A stretch of DNA of 47,774 nucleotides from CAXBDP01 sp964598395. GTDB taxonomy: Bacteria; Bacteroidota; Bacteroidia; Cytophagales; Cyclobacteriaceae. The notes beneath the pieces are model-generated. The model was not told the origin of the DNA. It saw only the letters and a list, made by a program, of their open reading frames with translations, and searched no databases. Each line of letters begins with the position of its first letter. Position 1 is the stretch's first letter. The stretch spans positions 1-47,774 of the forward strand of contig CAZRBW010000018.1 in assembly GCA_964598395.1 (NCBI GenBank), read 5' to 3'. The position numbers and the translations under genes are program-made. Shown one piece after another: positions 16,605-25,073 of this stretch.

Positions 16605-18092
16605 ATGAATAAGAATGAATCATCATCCCAAGAAAATAATTTGTTTAAAAATGTAGTAGCACATGCCAAGGAATATGGTTTTGTGTTTCCCTCCAGCGAA
16701 ATATACGATGGCTTACAAGCCGTATACGACTATGGCCCATACGGTGTAGAACTTAAAAACAACCTAAAGAAGGTATGGTGGCAGTGCATGACGCAGCTCC
16801 ATGCTAATATCGTTGGCCTGGACTCTGCCATATTTATGCACCCACTGACTTGGAAAGCCTCTGGCCATATAGATAGCTTCAACGATCCTATGGTGGATAA
16901 TAAGGATTCCAAAAAGAGATACCGTGCAGATGTGCTTATCGAAGATGCTGCTGCTAAATTGGAAGCAAATGGACAAGGGGATAAGGCTCATTTTCTTGTT
17001 AAAAGGATGAATGAGTTGCTTACGGCTGAGGACTTGAAGGGCTTGCAAGAATTAATAATCAATGAAGGCATCACTTGCCCAATAAGCGGTACAGCAAATT
17101 GGACAGAGGTGAGGCAGTTCAACTTAATGTTCTCTACCCAGATGGGTTCTGTAGCAGACGATTCCAATGCAATTTATTTAAGGCCTGAAACCGCCCAAGG
17201 TATTTTTGTGAACTTTCTCAACGTACAAAAATCTGCCCGAATGAAGGTGCCTTTTGGCATTGCACAAATTGGTAAGGCTTTCAGAAATGAAATCGTTGCG
17301 CGTCAGTTTATATTCCGTATGCGTGAATTTGAGCAAATGGAAATGCAATACTTTGTGCGACCAGGTGAGGAGATGGAATGGTATAAGTTCTGGAAAGAAG
17401 CCAGAATGAAATGGTATGAGGCCCTTGGTTTCCCTCCCGCCAAATTGAAATTCCATGATCATGAAAAACTTGCCCATTATGCCAATGCCGCTGTGGATAT
17501 CGAATATCAGTTTCCTTTTGGCTTCAAAGAAATAGAAGGCATCCATTCTCGTACTGATTTTGATTTAAAAAGCCATCAAGAAGTTTCTCGAAAGAAATTA
17601 CAATACTTTGACCCTGAGGTAAATAAAAACTATATTCCATATGTGGTGGAAACATCATCTGGTTCAGATAGATTATTCTTGGCAACACTTTGCGAAGCTT
17701 ATACTGAAGAAACAACTGGCGAAGGAGATGAACAAAAAGAGAGAAGTTACTTGAAATTGCATCCTGCATTGGCGCCTGTGAAAGCAGCCATTTTCCCTCT
17801 TACAAAAAAAGATGGATTACCTGAAAAAGCGCGGGAGGTTGTGCAGCTATTACAAATGGATTTCCCTGTGATATATGAAGAACAAGGTTCTATTGGTAAG
17901 CGCTACACTCGCCAAGATTTAATTGGTACGCCTTATTGTATTGCTGTAGATCACCAAACGCTTGAAGATAATACAGTGACAATTAGACACAGAGATACCA
18001 CCGAACAAGAAAGAGTGGCGATTGCAGATTTGCCACATAAAATTAGCGAATCTGTGAGCTTTAAGAGGATATTTGAGAAATTGATTTCCTAA
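16605..18092 (+). CDS. glyQS: Glycine--tRNA ligase (single-chain class II)
   Basis: A 495-residue homodimer-type glycyl-tRNA synthetase that charges tRNA-Gly. The N-terminus reads NVVAHAKEYGFVFPSSEIYDG and YDYGPYGVELKNN, as in archaeal/eukaryotic-type and Bacteroidota enzymes. Motif 2 is FRNEIVARQFIFRMREFEQM, preceded by RPETAQGIFVNF. The later catalytic segment is HSRTDFDLKSHQE with ETSSGSDRLFLA (motif 3 region). The C-terminal anticodon-binding domain begins near PALAPVKAAIFPL and includes RYTRQDLIGTPYCIAVDHQT. Length is normal. It is monocistronic: a -7 box abuts the start and a strong terminator hairpin follows 16 bp after the stop. Confidence 0.96.
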   Translation: MNKNESSSQENNLFKNVVAHAKEYGFVFPSSEIYDGLQAVYDYGPYGVELKNNLKKVWWQCMTQLHANIVGLDSAIFMHPLTWKASGHIDSFNDPMVDNKDSKKRYRADVLIEDAAAKLEANGQGDKAHFLVKRMNELLTAEDLKGLQELIINEGITCPISGTANWTEVRQFNLMFSTQMGSVADDSNAIYLRPETAQGIFVNFLNVQKSARMKVPFGIAQIGKAFRNEIVARQFIFRMREFEQMEMQYFVRPGEEMEWYKFWKEARMKWYEALGFPPAKLKFHDHEKLAHYANAAVDIEYQFPFGFKEIEGIHSRTDFDLKSHQEVSRKKLQYFDPEVNKNYIPYVVETSSGSDRLFLATLCEAYTEETTGEGDEQKERSYLKLHPALAPVKAAIFPLTKKDGLPEKAREVVQLLQMDFPVIYEEQGSIGKRYTRQDLIGTPYCIAVDHQTLEDNTVTIRHRDTTEQERVAIADLPHKISESVSFKRIFEKLIS

Positions 18093-18107
18093 TCAGCTAT
18101 TAAATTT

Positions 18108-18148
18108 AAATAGGAAAGCCCAAGTTTGATGCTTGGGCTTTCCTATTT
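18108..18148. terminator. Bidirectional intrinsic terminator after glyQS
   Basis: A perfect 17-bp inverted repeat (arms 18108-18124 and 18132-18148, 7-nt loop) whose core is AAAGCCCAAG / CTTGGGCTTT, with A- and T-rich flanks on the two sides. It lies between convergent genes and can serve both. The same core stem recurs at 34694-34730. Confidence 0.9.
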
Positions 18149-18166
18149 ATCAAGATATGGAAGATG

Positions 18167-18532
18167 CTATTTTACCTTCACCATTCCGTTTTTTTCGATC
18201 CACTCACTCAGTTCTTGGATATCTTCTTTAATAAAATCAACATCTCTTGGAGCTTGTTTTAGGCTGTAATTCCAGTGGCGCAATATGCAGCTTAAACCAG
18301 ATTTTTCTACCTTTTTATTTACTCGAACATATTTGTCGTACAAGTAATGATCAAGCTCGGCAATTTGCATGTTAATCTCCGACATTTGATCACATACTAC
18401 TGATTGCAACTCCTCCATTGACTCCTTGATCCCTCCATACCATTTCATAAAGTATGGCGTATAGCTCAGATTGTTGAGATTGTCCTCAATTTCATCCATC
18501 AATTCGATGAGGGGTCTTGTATATAACTTCAT
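18167..18532 (-). CDS. Small hypothetical cytoplasmic protein
   Basis: A 121-residue protein without a signal peptide or membrane helix. It is rich in charged and aromatic residues and is predicted by eye to be mostly helical (LIELMDEIEDNLNNLSYTP, KESMEELQSVVCDQMSEIN, IKEDIQELSEWIEK). It includes the Trp-rich segment PYFMKWYGGIKE. I do not recognise the family. It lies downstream of, and on the same strand as, the LytTR regulator/kinase pair, 124 bp after the regulator's stop, and is convergent with glyQS across the shared terminator. Coding is supported by a full-length frame with normal composition and no competing frame. ATG at 18532. Confidence 0.7.
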   Translation of the reverse strand: MKLYTRPLIELMDEIEDNLNNLSYTPYFMKWYGGIKESMEELQSVVCDQMSEINMQIAELDHYLYDKYVRVNKKVEKSGLSCILRHWNYSLKQAPRDVDFIKEDIQELSEWIEKNGMVKVK

Positions 18533-18656
18533 TTTATTATCGCTTCTTTTCTTATAGGCTCCGTTTCAAATTCGTAAAGCCCTGATTATTACATACGTAA
18601 ATAGCCATAAAGGTTTGATAAATTGCCCTAATAATTGAATCTTAGAAGAAATAGAT

Positions 18657-19382
18657 TTACAAACTCATCATTTCTTTAAATTTGGCCGCTTGTCTGCGGC
18701 TCACTTCAATTTTTTCTCCGCCTTTCAGCATTACCATCAATCCGCCATTGAACCAGCTCTCGATGCTCTCTACCCAATTGAGGTTGATAATATGCTTACG
18801 GCTAGCTCTAAAGAAGGCGCGATCATCAAGACGTTCGTCTAAGGCATTGAGCGACTTGTGAATCATCGGCTTGAAGTTCTCAAAATAGATTTTGATATAA
18901 TTGCCATCAGACTCGAATAATCGGATATCTTTCAATCTTACAAACCAGCATCTTTCACCATCTTTTACAAAAACCTGATCATTAATGCCGAGCTTTTTCT
19001 TTTCAGAATTTTCTTCCATTGCATCTTCCTTTTGCTGGACTTTCACCATCTTGGTTACTGCTTCTTTCAGGCGCTCGGGCTGTATTGGTTTTAGCAAGTA
19101 GTCAAGTGCATTCACTTGGAAAGCTTTTAGGGCATACTCATCATAAGCGGTTGTGAAGATAACATTGGGTGCTTTTTCAAGTTCTTCCAATAAATCAAAT
19201 CCTGTTTTTCCAGGCATTTGAATATCCAAAAAAAGCAAATCAGGTTGTAATTGATTGATTTTTTCGATTGCATCGTCCACATTTACTGCTTCGCCTACAA
19301 TTTCAATTTCTTTATACTCTGCTAGAAGGCTCAGCAATTCTTTGCGAGCTAATCTTTCGTCATCTACAATTAGTGCTCTCAT
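18657..19382 (-). CDS. LytTR-family response regulator
   Basis: A 241-residue transcriptional regulator. The receiver domain (residues 1-120) has acidic residues D7 and D8, phospho-acceptor D53 in LLFLDIQMPG, and the conserved TTAYDEYALKAF and LLKPI segments. The C-terminal LytTR DNA-binding domain has VRLKDIRLFESDGNYIKI and FFRASRKHIINLNWVESIE. The LytTR fold inserts beta-strands into successive major grooves at direct repeats. The ATG overlaps the kinase stop (ATGA), so the two proteins are translationally coupled and form a cognate two-component system. The signal and regulon are not evident; the nearest divergent candidate target is the small exported protein gene at 20917. Confidence 0.95.
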   Translation of the reverse strand: MRALIVDDERLARKELLSLLAEYKEIEIVGEAVNVDDAIEKINQLQPDLLFLDIQMPGKTGFDLLEELEKAPNVIFTTAYDEYALKAFQVNALDYLLKPIQPERLKEAVTKMVKVQQKEDAMEENSEKKKLGINDQVFVKDGERCWFVRLKDIRLFESDGNYIKIYFENFKPMIHKSLNALDERLDDRAFFRASRKHIINLNWVESIESWFNGGLMVMLKGGEKIEVSRRQAAKFKEMMSL

Positions 19383-20446
19383 ATTCGTTGTGGGATTTTT
19401 ACTTCAGTCATTACAAATTTATCAGATTCATTGAATATTCGAAAAGTGGCCTGATCTCCATAAATAAGCTTCAATCGCTGCTCAGTATTTTGTAGTCCAT
19501 AACCAGTTCCTTTCTTCGAAATTACGCCATTTATATATTGTCCACTATTTTTTATTTTAATAGTGAGGATATTGTTTTGTACATCGGTTTCAATCTGTAG
19601 CAACCCTCCAGCCACTAGATTGGATATGCCATGCTTAATGCCATTTTCTACCAAGGTTTGAACCATTAGCGGAGGAACTTCAAATTGTCCTGACTCGGGA
19701 TGGATAATAAATTTAGTTTGTAGTCTTTCTTCAAAACGTATTAACTCGAGGTTTAGGTAATCTTTTACTGTCTTTATTTCATCATTAAAAGGAATTACCA
19801 TCTTTTTGTCCATCACAAGGCTATTGCGAAGAATATTCGATAATTGGGTAATGGCAATTTTAGCTTTTCTAGGATCCTCATCAACCAATGCGCGTACGCT
19901 ATTAAGAGCATTAAAAATGAAATGTGGGTTGAGCTGTGATTTAAGGGCATTAAGTCTGATCTCATTGATCGCTGCTTCTTGCTTCAAGCTAGCATTGTAG
20001 CTCTCCATATAATTGTACAAAAAGTAAATAGACGCCCAAAGGAAATAGAAAATATAAACTAGAAATATATTAGTAAGCACCACCACAGGTTCAAAGTCAG
20101 TTTGAAAATTAATGGTGCCTAAATTGAATGCGGTAAATACTTGAAATAAATAATTGAGAATACTCAATACCAGTACTGAAACTGAAACCCTTGGGATAAT
20201 TTGAGAAACGTGCATTTTGATCCACCGCCATTTGATGATCAGGTTTCTAAACAAATGAGTACTTACCAAGAAAAATGCAGCTTGCAAAAAGTAGCTTAAA
20301 ACTATTTGATCAGATGGTGAGGCAAAAGCTCCATTTTCGGCCAAGCGAATAAGGGCCACAAAAAAGATATTTAGTAAGGCATAGCTTGTCCAGCCAAATA
20401 TTTGGAAGGACCAATAGAGAATCTTTTTGCGACTGAACTTTATCAA
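19379..20446 (-). CDS. LytS/YehU-type sensor histidine kinase
   Basis: A 355-residue membrane kinase. Four hydrophobic helices occupy about residues 8-150 (WSFQIFGWTSYALLNIFFV, IVLSYFLQAAFFLVSTHLF, SVSVLVLSILNYLFQVF, VLTNIFLVYIFYFLWASIYF), with no large periplasmic loop. The His_kinase domain (PF06580 type) follows, with the phospho-acceptor histidine in LKSQLNPHFIFNALNSV. The ATP-binding N box is VQTLVENGIKHGI and the G box is KGTGYGLQNTEQRLKLIYG. The start appears to be TTG at 20446, since no ATG is available before the first helix. The lack of an extracytoplasmic domain suggests sensing within the membrane. Confidence 0.92.
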   Translation of the reverse strand: MIKFSRKKILYWSFQIFGWTSYALLNIFFVALIRLAENGAFASPSDQIVLSYFLQAAFFLVSTHLFRNLIIKWRWIKMHVSQIIPRVSVSVLVLSILNYLFQVFTAFNLGTINFQTDFEPVVVLTNIFLVYIFYFLWASIYFLYNYMESYNASLKQEAAINEIRLNALKSQLNPHFIFNALNSVRALVDEDPRKAKIAITQLSNILRNSLVMDKKMVIPFNDEIKTVKDYLNLELIRFEERLQTKFIIHPESGQFEVPPLMVQTLVENGIKHGISNLVAGGLLQIETDVQNNILTIKIKNSGQYINGVISKKGTGYGLQNTEQRLKLIYGDQATFRIFNESDKFVMTEVKIPQRI

Positions 20447-20916
20447 AAATGTAGATTGAAAATATCTATTAAATAAAGACTTATTATCGTCAATTTGAAA
20501 GGCATTATTTATAATCTGCTTGTACCATCCATAATCGGAAACATTCTTTTATTAGTTTTTTCTTCAATGAGTAATTTTTTTAAATACTCAGAATTTTTAT
20601 TTACCGTAAAAGTCCAAAATCACCCACTTATCCTAAGCGTTAATCCTTTTCCATTTTGCAGCGTCTTAACAGTATAAAATTTGGTAGGGCATTTTTAAGC
20701 AAAATTAAAATCACCTTAAAATCTCGAAAATAGAATTTGTTTTGATAACTAAAAAACTACCCTTTAGGGCAGATATTGGTAGAGTTCAAATTCATCAAAT
20801 TTTCCGAAAAATAATTTACATATTGATGCAACTATAGAATAATATTCTGCGTCATATATGTGAATCTCAGACAAACAGAATAAAAAAAGGTTAAAAATAT
20901 TTTAAAGGTCAAAAAC
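20447..20916. other. Long AT-rich intergenic region between divergent genes
   Basis: About 470 bp between the kinase gene (minus) and the small exported protein gene (plus). No credible coding sequence was found. A weak TGAGTA/TACTCA hairpin around a T-rich loop lies at 20568-20590. The region must hold the promoters of both divergent units, but no convincing TTG-N-TAnnTTTG pair was recognised for either. It is a candidate place for LytTR-binding direct repeats. Confidence 0.5.
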
Positions 20917-21297
20917 ATGAAAACATTAAATTTTAAAAAAACCGGGATATTCATTGCTGCATTTGCAATGATGGTCAATTTAGCTTGCGCTAACGAAAAG
21001 GAGCCCACAATCATCTCTACCGAAGAAAATATGGCACTTCAAGAGGCTTATAATCAACTTCTTGAACTTGAAATTCAGAAAAAATTGATGGCTGAAATCT
21101 ACAATCCTGCAACAAGCATCATAATTGTTGATTTGGACGGAAATATAATCGATGAAATCACCTACGAAGGCACTATTAATTGGCCTGAACATGCTGATTT
21201 AAAAAATAAACTTTCTAGAAGTTCGTTCCTTATCGAACATCAGAACAAGCAATTCTATTTGTTTGATGTAAAAGAAGAAGTACTACCAGTTAGTTAA
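20917..21297 (+). CDS. Small exported protein of unknown function
   Basis: A 126-residue protein with a clear signal peptide (FKKTGIFIAAFAMMVNLACANE). The cysteine in LACAN could be a lipobox-like lipidation site, though the -3 to +1 context is imperfect. The mature part contains a Glu/Leu-rich helix (ENMALQEAYNQLLELEIQKK), the segment SIIIVDLDGNIIDEITYEG, and a C-terminal KQFYLFDVKEE strand. I do not recognise the family. It resembles many short periplasmic Bacteroidota proteins found next to two-component systems. It is divergent from the LytS-type kinase across a 470-bp spacer and has its own terminator 41 bp downstream. Confidence 0.75.
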   Translation: MKTLNFKKTGIFIAAFAMMVNLACANEKEPTIISTEENMALQEAYNQLLELEIQKKLMAEIYNPATSIIIVDLDGNIIDEITYEGTINWPEHADLKNKLSRSSFLIEHQNKQFYLFDVKEEVLPVS

Positions 21298-21337
21298 AAG
21301 ATCATTTTCATAGTTAAGTTTAAGGTTGATTGGAAAG

Positions 21338-21362
21338 GAGCGACAGTAGTCGCTCTTTTTTT
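21338..21362 (+). terminator. Intrinsic terminator
   Basis: Stem GAGCGAC / GTCGCTC (21338-21344 and 21349-21355) with a 4-nt loop AGTA, followed by seven T residues. It terminates the plus-strand small protein gene and lies 26 bp before the end of the convergent uvrA. Confidence 0.92.
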
Positions 21363-21388
21363 GCCTTAAGCTCAGGGAATAAAATTAC

Positions 21389-24271
21389 CTAGTTTGCTAC
21401 TTCCGCAGTGTTTATCACACTTGCTCCCTTTAATTCCAGAGCCAAAAACCTAGCTGTGTAGCTCTTTTTCACTTTGGCTACTTCTTCAGGTCTTCCTTCA
21501 GCTATTATATAACCTCCCTTTTCGCCACCTTCTGGCCCCAAGTCCACAATATGATCGGCTACTTTGATAATGTCCATGTTGTGCTCGATAATGAGGACAG
21601 TATTGCCTTTATCCACTAGTTTGTTCACCACATCAAGCAAATGCTGAATATCTTGGAAATGGAGTCCTGTAGTTGGCTCATCCAAAATATAAAAAGTCAT
21701 CCCTGTGTCCCGCTTCGACAGCTCTGTGGCAAGTTTCACTCTTTGCGCTTCTCCGCCAGATAATGTCGTAGCATGCTGGCCTAAAGTGATATAGCCCAAA
21801 CCAACATCAGATAATGTTTGTATTTTTCTTAAAATTTTTGGCTGGTTGGTAAAAAACTCTACCGCTTGCTCCACCGTCATGTCAAGTACATCAGAAATAG
21901 ATTTGCCTTTGAAACGCACTTCCAGCGTTTCTCTATTGTAGCGCTTGCCTTTACAAGTTTCACAAGGCACGTGGACATCTGGCAGAAAATCCATTTCGAT
22001 CACTCGCATGCCACCTCCTTCGCAAGTTTCGCACCTCCCGCCTTTCACATTAAATGAGAATCGGCCTGGCTTGTAACCTCGTATTTTTGCCTCAGGCATA
22101 TTGGAGAATAAACTTCTAATCTCGGTAAATACGCCCGTATAAGTGGCGGGATTCGATCGAGGTGTTCTGCCTATTGGCGATTGATCTACTTCAATTACCT
22201 TATCGATTTCCTTTAAGCCTTCGATTTCTTTATATCCTAATGGCTCAGTTCTCGATCTGTAAAAATGCTGATTGAGAATTGGGAAAAGAGTCTCATGAAT
22301 AAGTGACGATTTTCCAGAACCTGAGACGCCTGTCACACAAATAAGCTGACCAAGCGGGAGGTTGAGCGTAACATTTTTCAAATTGTTCCCTCCCGCACCT
22401 TTCAACTTCAAAAACTTGCCATTTCCTTCGCGACGCTGCTTCGGAATTGCGATTTCGTATTCGCCAGATAAATAGCGTGCAGTAGAGCTTCCTTGCTCCA
22501 GAAATGCTTTTGGAGCACCTAGAGCTACAATTTGCCCTCCGTGCCTACCTGCACCTGGCCCAATGTCCACGATAAAATCAGAGGCCAGCATCATATCTTT
22601 ATCATGCTCAACTACAATCACCGAATTGCCCAAATCACGCAAATCTTGAAGCGCTTTTATCAGTTTTTCATTGTCCCGCTGGTGAAGTCCAATACTTGGC
22701 TCATCCAAAATATAAAGCACACCCACTAGCTGCGTACCGATTTGGGTTGCCAATCGGATTCTTTGAGCTTCGCCTCCACTAAGTGTTTTCAATGGCCGAT
22801 CTAAAGTGAGATACTCAAGCCCTACACCCAATAGAAACCCAATCCTCTTTCGAATTTCCTTTAACACTTCTGTAGCAATAGCCTGCTGCTTTGCATTCAG
22901 CCTACTTTCAAGGCCTTCGAACCAATCGGCTAGATCATTTAAGTGAAGTTGGGTTAATTCCGAAATGTTCTTTTCATCGATTTTGAAATGCAGTGCTTCT
23001 TTTTTCAAGCGGGCTCCTTTGCAATCGGGACATTCCCTGATGTGCATAAAGTCATCGATCCATGCTTGCGTTTTGTCTGTTCCTGATTCTTTCTGCTTTT
23101 CCAGAAACTTAATGATTCCTTCAAACTTGGTATTCCAATCAGTGCCAGGATATTTTACGGAACTTACCGCAACCGGGACAGAATCTCCATACAGAATGGT
23201 TTTCATCACCTCAGCTGGAATATCCTTAATTGGCGTTGTAAGGCTCACATTGTAGCGCTTCAATATGGCATCCAGCTTTTTGAAAATCCATATATCACGG
23301 TATTCGCCAAGTGGCGCAATTCCTCCACGACTTAAGCTCAATTTGTTATTTGGAATCACCAAATCCTCGCTGACTTCCTCTATACGGCCAAGCCCGTTAC
23401 ATGTTGGGCAGGCTCCATAAGGGGAGTTGAACGAAAAGGTATTTGGAGCTGGCTCATCATACGCCAATCCCGATTTGGCGTCCATCAGGTTTTTAGAAAA
23501 ATAATGCAGCTCCTCTTTTTCATCCAGCGCCATCAGCACTCCTTTGCCATGCTGAAATGCCGTGCGCACTGATTGGGTAATTCTGTATCGATCGTTTTCA
23601 TCCACCACAAGTCTATCTACCACTATTTCGATGTCGTGAACTTTGTAGCGATCAACCTGCATTTTGGCTACTATTTCCTGTATTTCGCCGTCGATCCTTA
23701 CTTTGGTAAAGCCTAGCTTACGTATCTGAACAAATAATTCTCTGTAATGGCCTTTTCTCCCTTTGACAATAGGTGCGAGAAGAATAAACTTTTGATTTGC
23801 AAATTGGCTGATAATGATTTCAACAACCTGATCTTCCGTTTGGCGAGTCATTTTTTCGCCAGTGATATAGGAATATGCTTCTCCTGCACGTGCAAACAGA
23901 AGGCGCATGAAATCATACACTTCCGTTACAGTGCCCACAGTGGATCGAGGATTGCGGGAGGTTGTTTTTTGCTCAATAGAGATTACTGGGCTAAGGCCAT
24001 TAATTTTATCCACATCGGGCCTTTCCATATCACCGATAAATGATCGCGCATAGGCTGAGAAGCTCTCCATATAGCGACGCTGACCTTCTGCATATATGGT
24101 ATCAAATGCCAAAGAAGATTTCCCACTTCCACTAATACCCGTAAAAACCACTAATTGATTACGTGGAATTTCAAGATCAATATCCTTTAAGTTGTGTTCT
24201 CTCGCTCCAAAAATTTGTATGCTATCGTAACCAGTGGGATCTACAGTAGTCCCTTTTTTTGATTCAGCCAT
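21389..24271 (-). CDS. uvrA: Excinuclease ABC subunit A
   Basis: A 960-residue UvrA, the damage-recognition ATPase of nucleotide excision repair. Two ABC modules are present. Module 1 has Walker A GISGSGKSS, zinc-module cysteines in GACPTCNGLG and ECPDCKGAR, signature TLSGGEAQRIRLATQIG, and YILDEPSIGLHQRDN. Module 2 has Walker A GVSGSGKSS, zinc-module CETCEGGG and CETCKGKR, signature TLSGGEAQRVKLATELS, and ILDEPTTGLHF. The start is taken at ATG 24271 (MAESKKGTTVDPTG), because the upstream in-frame extension of 19 residues is unlike UvrA and overlaps the probable promoter region. It is convergent with the small exported protein gene. It contains four GCGGGAGG octamers, the densest of any gene here. 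Confidence 0.97.
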   Translation of the reverse strand: MAESKKGTTVDPTGYDSIQIFGAREHNLKDIDLEIPRNQLVVFTGISGSGKSSLAFDTIYAEGQRRYMESFSAYARSFIGDMERPDVDKINGLSPVISIEQKTTSRNPRSTVGTVTEVYDFMRLLFARAGEAYSYITGEKMTRQTEDQVVEIIISQFANQKFILLAPIVKGRKGHYRELFVQIRKLGFTKVRIDGEIQEIVAKMQVDRYKVHDIEIVVDRLVVDENDRYRITQSVRTAFQHGKGVLMALDEKEELHYFSKNLMDAKSGLAYDEPAPNTFSFNSPYGACPTCNGLGRIEEVSEDLVIPNNKLSLSRGGIAPLGEYRDIWIFKKLDAILKRYNVSLTTPIKDIPAEVMKTILYGDSVPVAVSSVKYPGTDWNTKFEGIIKFLEKQKESGTDKTQAWIDDFMHIRECPDCKGARLKKEALHFKIDEKNISELTQLHLNDLADWFEGLESRLNAKQQAIATEVLKEIRKRIGFLLGVGLEYLTLDRPLKTLSGGEAQRIRLATQIGTQLVGVLYILDEPSIGLHQRDNEKLIKALQDLRDLGNSVIVVEHDKDMMLASDFIVDIGPGAGRHGGQIVALGAPKAFLEQGSSTARYLSGEYEIAIPKQRREGNGKFLKLKGAGGNNLKNVTLNLPLGQLICVTGVSGSGKSSLIHETLFPILNQHFYRSRTEPLGYKEIEGLKEIDKVIEVDQSPIGRTPRSNPATYTGVFTEIRSLFSNMPEAKIRGYKPGRFSFNVKGGRCETCEGGGMRVIEMDFLPDVHVPCETCKGKRYNRETLEVRFKGKSISDVLDMTVEQAVEFFTNQPKILRKIQTLSDVGLGYITLGQHATTLSGGEAQRVKLATELSKRDTGMTFYILDEPTTGLHFQDIQHLLDVVNKLVDKGNTVLIIEHNMDIIKVADHIVDLGPEGGEKGGYIIAEGRPEEVAKVKKSYTARFLALELKGASVINTAEVAN

Positions 24272-24461
24272 GTGGAAATGCTTCCTTTGTAAAATTAAAC
24301 CGCAATTTAGGGCTTTAAAGACTAACAACCTTAGTTAATTGGAAATGTTGCGAAGCTTTCAACAATGGATTAGAACAGATAGCCTTTATCATTTGCTACA
24401 CTGCTTATTTGAATGGCGTCACATAAACGTGCATAGAGCAATTACTTGTAAAAAGTAGCTG

Positions 24462-25052
24462 TTACAGCGTATTGACCCAAGCAACTTTCTCTTCGATTGG
24501 GCTTCTTCTTCCTTTTGGATTCAAGCCTTCTCGAACTTTTCCGATATAGAAAAAGCCTAATAATCTATCTTTTTCATCAAGGCCAAAAAATGGTTTTGCC
24601 TCTTCCATATAAGTAACTCCTCCGCTTCCCCAATATGCACCTAAGCCATAGGCTGAAGCAGTCAAATACATATTCTGAACTGCACATGCTACGGATTCAA
24701 TTTCTTCAATTTCTGGAATGCTTTCTTTTGGATCGCGCTTCATGATAATGGCTATCACATGCGATGCTTTCAGAGGATTATTCTTCAATTTTTGAAATTT
24801 CTCTTCATTGAAATTATCAGCAGCTTCGGCTTGCTTACGGTAAAAATCAGACTGATAATTAGCTAGTTTTACTAAACCATCTCCAGTGAAAACGATAAAT
24901 CTCCAAGGCTCTGTATGCTTATGTGTTGGTGCCCAATTGGCATTTTCTAATATTTCCTGAACGATAGTATCATCAATTTTTTCACCCGTGTATTGTGCAG
25001 GATATAAGGAGCGACGATTTCTAATTAAGTGGTGTACTTCTTCTATTTTCAT
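24462..25052 (-). CDS. Nitroreductase-family FMN oxidoreductase
   Basis: A 196-residue flavoprotein of the nitroreductase fold. It has the N-terminal RNRRSLYPAQYTGE with FMN-phosphate-binding arginines, ILENANWAPTHKHTEPWRFIV, and YGLGAYWGSGG for the flavin face, then LLGFFYIGK near the end. It resembles the YdjA-like short nitroreductases. Substrates vary (nitroaromatics, quinones, flavins) and cannot be assigned. It lies 21 bp downstream of a TonB-dependent receptor gene on the same strand, so the two are probably co-transcribed, although a functional link is not obvious. The 190 bp between it and uvrA hold no recognised hairpin. Confidence 0.88.
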   Translation of the reverse strand: MKIEEVHHLIRNRRSLYPAQYTGEKIDDTIVQEILENANWAPTHKHTEPWRFIVFTGDGLVKLANYQSDFYRKQAEAADNFNEEKFQKLKNNPLKASHVIAIIMKRDPKESIPEIEEIESVACAVQNMYLTASAYGLGAYWGSGGVTYMEEAKPFFGLDEKDRLLGFFYIGKVREGLNPKGRRSPIEEKVAWVNTL

Positions 25053-25073
25053 AAAATTTGATTCTTAAGAACA

